Shown here: in pieces, positions 57,243 through 64,000 of the stretch
Layout: each line of letters opens with the position of its first letter
Numbering within the stretch: position 1 is the stretch's first letter
Source of the DNA: Jaapia argillacea MUCL 33604
Lineage: Eukaryota; Basidiomycota; Agaricomycetes; Jaapiales; Jaapiaceae
Direction: 5' to 3'
NCBI GenBank assembly: GCA_000697665.1
Contig: KL197749.1
Span: 200,988 to 264,987 of the forward strand
DNA: 64,000 nucleotides
Notes under the pieces: generated by a model
Database searches by the model: none
Seen by the model: only the letters and a program-made list of their open reading frames with translations
What the model was told of the DNA's origin: nothing
Program-made: the position numbers and the translations under genes

Positions 57243-60200
57243 CTATTGATTATTTAGTATATAAGACACCTCCTCGTCCAAAATTCCAACGAGTTCGTCA
57301 AGTTGTTCGCTGACGAGCAGCTCGTGAACATCCTGCCCCCCTGACCCAACCAATTCGTTGTCCTTTGCCAACTCCTCTTCCCGAATCTCAGGATCAATCC
57401 CTTTGAATGAAAGTCTCTCCTGCCGGAAGATGTACTTAAGAAACTGTAAGATTTCGAGCATGGTCGAAGAGAGCTTGCTGCGCCGCGCCGTGATGGTCTC
57501 TTTGCTGGAGGAGAAGATCCGTTCGCAACACACTGCAGAAGCTTGAGCAGGGAGGACATCGAGGGCGACTCGGTAAAGGATAGGGAAGAGATGGCTATGA
57601 CCCTGGGAAGAGGATGAAAATTGTAGCAAGGATTACGAAATCTCCAACAGATTGAACTCACCTGCCAGAAAGACACCAAGTTGAAATGTTCGAGTGCCGG
57701 GCCAGAGATAGTGGGGGAATCGAGGTATCGCCGCAACTCTTGATCAACTGTGATACGGTCACGCTCATCTGCTGCGCGCTCAGCTGCTTCTCGGTCCGAT
57801 TCCTCAAGTGTCGGCATATTCGATCCACTCCGAGTCAGAGACTCAGACGACATGCTTGATTGTGAATATTTCCGTTTCAGCGCCTCGAGACTGAGGTATC
57901 CACGATACTGAGCTTGCGCAGCTGTCTGGGATGGGTGTGGTTGGAGATTGGGTTGAGATGTTGCAGATCTCGTGAGGGTGTCAGTTTGGGGGTTTGACGC
58001 TCGGAGAGATTTCTGGTATTGGAACATCTGCCGGCACATGATTAGCACATCAGGAGATCAAATAACGAAGCACGACTCACTGCATCCTTTATCCAATCCC
58101 TTGCCTGTGAAGCGTCGTCTTGACTCCAGTGTTTGTCGATCCACTCAAGTTTGGTGGTTGGGTTTAGAACTAATTCGACAAACCCCAGTTAGCAAAGGAT
58201 GAAAAATATTGGCTGTAACATGGAAACACACTCATCGCAAGGGCATATATCCTTGACCGACGAGACTTGAAGACATATTCTTCAATTTTCCGGATGGCAG
58301 CCTTGATGATATGCACAATGCTGGGAAGAGTCTTCATTTGAGCATTGAATATGGCTAGCAGCGACTCATAAGCAGGGATGACAATTGAGGCCGTTGGCGA
58401 CTTCTCAGCTGAAGCAAGCTGTTGGATTGTATGCACTGCAAACAGGAATTTGCGAACATGGTCGAGGACCTCTTGCTGTGATTTGGTCAGAGCATGTTCG
58501 GCAACGGCTTGGTGTTGGATATTTTTGAAGAGCATACATACAGCCTACGAGTGATCGGTCAGCAGAGTCATAACTGCAAGGTAAATGCAAAATCACTTGA
58601 TATAGCTCAAGAAGGCGATCAACCATCATAAACATGGATGACCAACGAGTATCCACATCCCGCAACAACTAGTTTTCGCTGAGGCTGAATTTTCCAGCGG
58701 CATTACCCTGCCTTATCGTCTTCTGGAACGCTGTGCGTCGTTCATCAGATGCATGGCAAGCTGAGACGAGTTTTCGACAGGCGCCAACGGGATCGGAGCG
58801 AAGGGCTTCTTCATAGTCAGGATCGTCGATTTGTGGGGGGTCAGCTCCAGGATAGGGGTCAACTCCGAATTCCAGGACTTCAAGTGCCATTTGTACGGCG
58901 ACATTGATAACATGGGGAAAGCAGCTGATGGAAACAATTTGAGCTTTAACAATCTCAGAGGCTGGGAAAAGCCATACCGCATACGATTACCATCATGATC
59001 AAACGGAATCTTGAGTTTCGTCAACTCTTGCTCCAGGTATTTCATCATAGTGCCATTGTTTTCGGCATTGTCCATCGTTATTGTACCAATCTGATCACAC
59101 AAGTAAGTCATGGCAAATTAAGTGAGTACAAAGAAGGGAGAATTCCGTTACCTTATGTTGGATGCCATACTCTTTTGCCACATTGAGGAAGACACGTCCG
59201 AGATTCGCCCCTGCATGCCCCCCAAGAACTCGCCGAAATGCGAGAAGACGATTCTGGAGCACGAGCTGACCACTGTTGAGTGCCATCCAATGCCCGCTGA
59301 TTGCCATATGTGTCTGAAGGTTGATGTCAGACCAGCAATCACTGGTAAATGATATCCTACCAAGAGTATTCTGATTATCAATGTACATTAGCCTGAGAAC
59401 ATTGCACGACAAACTACAAAGTTACCTGAAGCTCGCATTTGAGTTTGTTGTGTTCTTCAATGAACTTGTCGATAATCAGCCTCGCAAGCTTCGTGCGATG
59501 TGGGATATCGGAGTCTCGCAGTTCAATATTCAAGTATAGAAGGAGCTCTTGGAGCTCTCGGCATTCAACTACATTAATTGACTGGACCACCACGGAACAT
59601 CGTCAGCAGCAGCCGAGACTACCCAGATGACATGGACTCGCCTGGTCATCAGCAACGATCCACCGTACAAGCCGATCTAAAAAGCCCTTCACGCTGAAGG
59701 GTTCTCTTTCGCGTTGTTGGTCAGATGGAGTACTACTAACAGTACCATGGGCAAGGATCTGCCAGCCCTTCAACTTCTGCTCGATAACGACACTTCGCCA
59801 CTTGTCGTGATGGCATTTCTTGAGGTGATCTTGGATTGTCGAGGCAATACCTATAGCACACTTCCACACCTTCCATTTTCTAAGTTTCCCAATGTCAGTA
59901 GGCTCCAGATGCAGGGAGAATTGGATCTAATACTTACGGATACTCGCAGAGTCGACACCCCACAAACTCCGCCGTTGGCTTTGTGTTATACCGAGGCTCA
60001 TCTGTCGGGCACTGCGAAGGCTTGTCTTTCATGAGAAGGGTTCTTGTAAAATACCAGACATCGGAGGCGGATGTAGTCGTCTCTTCCTTCTTGTTACGAA
60101 CGAGAGATGTGTAGGTATGAGGAGCAGGGCCATCATTTTCAGATAGTACTATCCCCCCGTTCTCGTCATTGCTTGACCATGATTGAGAGGGTTCTTGTGA

Positions 60201-60716
60201 CGGCCCCACACCACAGGTTGAAGCAGTGACGAGAGGCTGATTCGTGTCGAATACACGTCATGTCTTCTTACGAGCACCGCCACCTTGGGATGACTTCCGT
60301 TTGCGACCTGAGCTCCCGCGAGAACCTTCACTTGTACCAGAGTTGACGATTCGCTCGGTCTGGTTACTCAGAGGTTGCTGCGATGGAGCCGGGTTGGAAG
60401 CAGAGTGTTGAGAGATGGGATGGATAGTCTGTCCTTGGCCATAGTAACTTCCCCACAACTCGGGGGGCACAGCCTGAGTGTAGAGACGGTCGAGGTATGG
60501 AGGTGGAGGTTGAGAGGAAGGATAGTTGTAATAATGGAAGGTGCTGCTTGGGTTGGGTGTTGATAGAGCAGTTGTAGCAGGTGATGACATCGACGGCGCA
60601 GATGGTTGTGATGATGGATACAGTACTTGTGTGGGGAATGCAGCAGGACCAAAGGGAGCAGCTCGAGGGCAGGTGCACAGGCGAGAATCGGGGCATGGAC
60701 AAGGGAATGGAGACAT
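57243..60716 (-). pseudogene. hAT transposase, amber-interrupted
   Basis: Multi-exon transposase starting MSPFPCPCPDSRLC (ATG 60716), with a Pro/Ser-rich lead and a basic patch GRKRKSSQGGGARKK. A BED-like finger follows (GCRLCEYP, HLKKCHHDKW), then FTSDCWSDINLQTHMAISGH (RNase-H-like first Asp region), TITMDNAENN (second Asp) and FPHVINVAVQ. After GNAAGKFSLSEN comes an in-frame TAG (58669-58671), then LLRDVDTRWSSMFMMVDRLL. Related hAT proteins read QLLRDV at this spot, so TAG most likely derives from CAG by one C-to-T change. The C-terminal dimerisation region is intact: LDVLPAQASAVCCERIFSSS and RRSKLSSTMLEILQFLKYIF. Because of the stop it is inactive unless the codon is spliced out or read through. 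Confidence 0.85.
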
Positions 60717-60987
60717 AGTGTCGGGGAAAGGGATCCATGTCAGAGTGAGCCTCAGGTTTTATTTGATTTTAGTCGAATTTCTAGCAGGTTCTCAACGACG
60801 AGCAAGACATCTGTCGCGGATATTGGAATGGCGTGACGAAGCGTCCGCTGCAATTCCTTTTACAGTAGTTTATGTCAGCTGCCACGCCTTTGATGAAGCC
60901 TTTAAAGTACACTTTGGCTGACTTTAAAGTGGAAAACTGGGCACCAAAGTGCACTTTGAAACGACCAAAGCAGATTGGCCTTTGAAG

Positions 60988-61011
60988 TGCTTTGGCTTTG
61001 TGGCAACACTA
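60988..61011 (-). repeat. hAT right terminal inverted repeat
   Basis: On the minus strand it reads TAGTGTTGCCACAAAGCCAA plus AGCA, matching the left end except for the bases noted there. Confidence 0.85.
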
Positions 61012-61445
61012 TGCGAAATGGTGGACGTTATAACTCGAATGAAAGGTATCCAGTCAATCCTTCGTCGAGAAGGGAGGAGAGAGGTCCGAGACCATGAGTG
61101 GGTGACGCAAGGTTTGTGTCACGGTTTCCATGAAGGATCCCACAATTCAACCCTAATCTAGAAGGTTCAGTCTAGATCATCGAACAGAACAAGCGCCAGG
61201 TAAGTCATGTGATAGACACCTCCAGATCCCCCTGATGTCATGTAGAACATTCCAGAACTCTGTAGTAGTCCAGATTTCTCTGAGTTGCTGCGCACTACAC
61301 CGCAGTCGTTCTAGATTTCTCCGAGTACGTCGTATGACCTAACTCAGGACCGTAACTCAGGATAGTTACTCAGGACTCGCAGTAGAAGCACGGGCCAGCA
61401 GCCCCGCTTAGTGATAGACGCTTACATGTGCGTAGATAGATTGTG

Positions 61446-61454
61446 TATATATAG
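61446..61454 (+). promoter_or_regulatory. TATA box in the probable LTR
   Basis: TATATATAG stands within the presumed 5' LTR, about 0.9 kb before the first Gag ATG. It is a plausible Pol II promoter of the element. Confidence 0.45.
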
Positions 61455-62366
61455 CTGGTGGAACTGGGCATAACACCCCAGCTTTCAGTTGGCTTTTTCT
61501 TTCTTGTCATTAACTGAAAGCTACCACTACCCTTTCACTCGACAGGCACTGCCTCTCTTCCCCTTTGTTATCTGTCTAGGCGATGTGGTCTACGCGTTCA
61601 ACTATTCCTACCTTTATCCTGGCCGCCATCTTTCGTTGAAATTCGACATCGACAGCGACCAAGACGCCGCCTCCCATACACCTTCCTTTTGACCATCTTA
61701 CGTTGTTAGCGGGATTCCACTTTCAGCACCCTTCTTCCCCATCTGAAATTTTCCTTTCTCGGTGACTCGGAAACGTGTAGACTGCAGAACGATTTGCTCT
61801 TCCTCACACAGCTAGTTAGTAACATACTTGAGTGTTTGCAGATAGTCTTGCAATTGGGCACTCTCGGCATTGACGCCGGTTTGCTTTGGAATTACCTCAT
61901 CGGTAGTTTCATCCCAGATTAAGTTCGTTCGTGCTTTGCCTAATCACAGCAGCCAGACTTACAGGGATAAATTTGACTGTTCGTCTGCATTCCCCCATAC
62001 TACTCTAGTAATAGGAAAGAGAGCACTAGTGATAGAATCTGGACAGCGGGATTGCATTGCCCGACTTCAGAACACTAGCTGCAAGAATCGTTCGTACGCA
62101 TTGGGCTTTGTCACCAGCCGCTAGGAAACTAGTGTGATCGGTGGGATTGTTCCTCCTGCGGACCATTCTTCACAACATCACCTGAACACGTTGGCTGGAG
62201 TTTACGTGAACCACGCCCAAGAACTCCATCTGACGACGAAGAAGAAATCGAAGAAGAGGACGAAAACTACGTCCACAGACCACGACACCTGATCACATTC
62301 AGCGCCTTCCTCCCACCAAACTTACGACAAAGACAGACCCAGCCACCACCACTACCGATACCTACT

Positions 62367-63361
62367 ATGGCTGGAGGATCAGGTGGAGCAGCAGCGGCAG
62401 TAGCAGCAGCAACTGCCAATCCTGACCCCAGTAAAGGTCTCGCTGCGAGACCAGAAATATTCACCAGGGACAAGCAAAAGTTCGGGAGATGGTGGAGAAG
62501 CATGCAGCTTTTCCTCCGCAATCCCAAGAACGGAACATTGTCGGAAACGGAAAAACCAACATCCTGATTTCCCATATCAGGGGCCCAGACGTCGACACAT
62601 GGGTCGAAAACTTTTGGGATGAATATTGGGATGAGACCAACAACAAGTGGCAAAAATCTTGGGTTGATGTCGTCAAGATCCTCAAAGAAGGATTTGAGGA
62701 CTCGAATCTGCAGCGCCAAGCAGAACTCGAGTTGGAACATTTGGTGCAAGGAAAGGACTCAGCAGAAGAGTTCTTTCAAAAGTTCGAGATACTGAGGAAC
62801 AGGGCAAAGTATGACAAGAACAACACACATCTGTTGTTGTTGCTTGAGCAGAACATCAATAACGGTATCATCGACAAAATCTACGGGGTTACGCCTCTCC
62901 CCGCAGATTACGACGCATGGAAAAAGGCGATCCTGGTGCATGACGCACTGTGGAGGAGATGTTTGGAGAACAAACGTCTTCAAGGACAGACTTCGTCGTG
63001 GAAAAAGAGCATTGACACTCCATCGACATCCACAACAAAACAGCAGGCTCCTACTGCTGGGCAAACAAGAGGAGATAAGAAAGACGCCACAGGAAAGACG
63101 TACAGCAGAATGGGTCAACCAATGGACCTAAACCGTGCATGCCTTAAATGTGGCGCAAAACAGAGCGATAAGGGGAGCTGTGGAAGCCCCTGGCATACCC
63201 TGAATCGAACGACAGGAACGACTTCTGGAACAGTCGCCGTCCGAGCTGTAGAATGGGGCACTGACACCTCAAAATCACAGCTAGCCGCCCTAGTCAATGA
63301 ATGGGCAATCAAAGACCCTGCCGGGTTCAAAAAGGCGGGTTTTCAGATCGGAACGGCTTGA
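62367..63361 (+). CDS. Retrotransposon Gag, with frameshift
   Basis: The capsid-type Gag reads MAGGSGGAAAAVAAATANP, then RDKQKFGRWWRSMQLFLRNP. At 62550-62556 (GGAAAAAC) the frame must slip by -1 to continue as TNILISHIRGPDVDTWVENF. The rest is one open frame with FEDSNLQRQAELELEHLVQG, DSAEEFFQKFEILRNRA and a Cys/His-poor knuckle CLKCGAKQSDKGSCGSPWH. It ends FQIGTA then TGA. Slippage inside capsid is not a normal Gag device, so a lost A in the run is the likely cause. Upstream of 62367 the same frame stays open from ~62133 and encodes an acidic run (SDDEEEIEEEDEN), so the natural start may be further 5'. Confidence 0.75.
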
Positions 63362-64000
63362 ATACACCAAGTGCAGTTCCAAGAAAAGGAAAAGAAAAAG
63401 CATCACCACTCGCGAAACTGAGTAAAACTATCATCTCGACTGGGGGGAACCGCTATTCCCTTCTAACGATTGATGACCTTCCAGATATTGAAAATATTAT
63501 AGGTTCATATCTGGAAGAGGACAAAAGTCAATTACGGCCTTCAATGAAGCTTAACAACGTAAGCTCCCTAGGTGGGACAATTGGCTCGATGACAGAAGAA
63601 GATGAAGTGTTTAGACGACCGATTTCTCATGGCACTTTGTATATACCGACTGAAACTGTAATGCAAGGGGAGTCCTCTACCAAGAGGCTCAGCAGCGCAA
63701 AGACTGTGCTTAATTCCCCTAATAAAAAACACATGGTTTCAATTGGAGAAGTACCAGACGAGTCAGAGAAAAAGTCGAAAGAACCCAAAAAGTCGAGTGT
63801 ATCGACAAAAGCAAAGAAAGATGAACTTCGTAGTATCACTATGGAGGGACCAAAACTTTTTAAAGTAGTAAAAGGATTACGTCGTGGAAAGCAAATGGAA
63901 TTGCTGATCACGATCACAAATCCACAGACAGAAGTGGTGATAGATGTTAGTGCATTAGTTGATACCGGGAGTACCGGCTCATGCATCAACACAAACTTTG
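63301..64000 (+). CDS. Retrotransposon Pol, protease start (partial)
   Basis: The frame is open to the window end and lies -1 relative to Gag, overlapping it by 61 bp. An ATG at 63301 could start it, or it may be made by ribosomal frameshift in the overlap (which holds CAAAAAGG). A lysine/serine-rich linker (EKKSKEPKKSSVSTKAKK) leads to ITMEGPKLFKVVKG and then ALVDTGSTGSCINTNF, the DTGS active site of a retroviral-type aspartyl protease. Reverse transcriptase, RNase H and integrase must lie beyond 64000. Confidence 0.8.
   Translation, partial: MGNQRPCRVQKGGFSDRNGLNTPSAVPRKGKEKASPLAKLSKTIISTGGNRYSLLTIDDLPDIENIIGSYLEEDKSQLRPSMKLNNVSSLGGTIGSMTEEDEVFRRPISHGTLYIPTETVMQGESSTKRLSSAKTVLNSPNKKHMVSIGEVPDESEKKSKEPKKSSVSTKAKKDELRSITMEGPKLFKVVKGLRRGKQMELLITITNPQTEVVIDVSALVDTGSTGSCINTNF

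Larger units (their letters stand above)
57018..61011 (-). mobile_element. hAT transposon, nearly complete
   Basis: About 4.0 kb between inverted ends that share TAGTGTTGCC and continue with CAAAG and AAAGCA. Both subterminal zones are full of ACTTTAAAG and CTTTGG words (57045-57115, 60900-60990), typical transposase-binding repeats of hAT elements. The transposase gene lies on the minus strand. Flanks (TTGCGGCG on the left, TGCGAAAT on the right) do not give a clear 8-bp duplication, so the insertion is old or has been rearranged. Confidence 0.88.
61117..64000 (+). mobile_element. LTR retrotransposon, 5' part
   Basis: Gag and the start of Pol follow a ~1-kb non-coding lead. The lead probably contains the 5' LTR, which may begin near TGTCACGG at 61117. 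The second LTR lies outside the window, so neither end can be fixed, and I could not identify a primer-binding site. The protease-first order (Gag, then DTGS) fits Ty3/gypsy, and Ty1/copia is not excluded until integrase and RT are seen. Confidence 0.7.

Noticed and set aside
61117-62366. Exact 5' LTR borders and primer-binding site
   Set aside because: Only one LTR is in the window, so its ends cannot be compared; no clear tRNA 3'-end complement was found.
1-64000. CRISPR arrays, riboswitches, operons
   Set aside because: Genome is fungal; no regularly spaced short repeats with unique spacers, and gene spacing and introns exclude operons.

Overview
The window is nuclear DNA of a basidiomycete fungus, most likely an agaricomycete. 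The genes are short and cut by many 45-80 nt introns with GT/AG ends. The set fits this group: an Atg4 protease with long disordered stretches, a Rab GTPase with a large insert, twin GPR1/FUN34/yaaH acetate-transporter genes, an F-box protein and FluG/DUF3435-type genes. The species cannot be named from sequence alone. All exon limits were read by eye and may be off by a few bases. LAYOUT. 1.2-18.5 kb is ordinary gene-dense sequence: a TauD-type dioxygenase (+), a mitochondrial DEAD-box helicase of Mrh4 type (-), LSM6 (+), an HMG-box regulator (-), an aldehyde dehydrogenase (-), a decayed partial copy of that dehydrogenase (-), a peroxisomal-type dienoyl-CoA isomerase (-) and ATG4 (+). 18.5-30.6 kb is a repeat-rich accessory island. 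It opens with a tRNA-Tyr gene that has an intron and a loose copy of that tRNA's T-arm. It then holds tRNA-Ser-like relics, a repeat family built on a 24-bp near-palindrome, and a divergent gene pair: a FluG/DUF3435 tyrosine-recombinase-like gene and a coiled-coil gene with an in-frame stop. More degenerate repeats follow. 30.6-43.1 kb is gene-dense again: a Rab7-like GTPase (+), a second aldehyde dehydrogenase (-), an unrecognised multi-exon gene (-), an NAT9-type acetyltransferase (-), and two GPR1/FUN34/yaaH genes (+) whose promoters share a 13-bp motif exactly 36 bp upstream of TATA. A broken-looking membrane-protein gene lies between the twins. 43.7-56.9 kb holds a weak gene candidate, a 119-bp MITE, a flavin monooxygenase with an N-terminal SnoaL-like domain (+), an Osh1-type oxysterol-binding protein with ankyrin, PH, FFAT and ORD parts (+), a dUTPase-like fragment (-) and a single-exon F-box protein (-). 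57.0-61.0 kb is a complete-looking hAT transposon with terminal inverted repeats and a transposase broken by one amber codon. 61.1-64.0 kb is the 5' part of an LTR retrotransposon (Gag, then the start of Pol with a DTGS protease motif), cut by the window end. HOW THE GENES RELATE. Most genes are independent housekeeping units. There is a loose carbon-metabolism theme: two cytosolic-type aldehyde dehydrogenases make acetate, two acetate-transporter-family proteins move it, and the dienoyl-CoA isomerase belongs to beta-oxidation, which yields acetyl-CoA. This is inferred from content, not from any shared operon-like structure. The most unusual content is the 18.5-30.6 kb island with the putative tyrosine-recombinase element.
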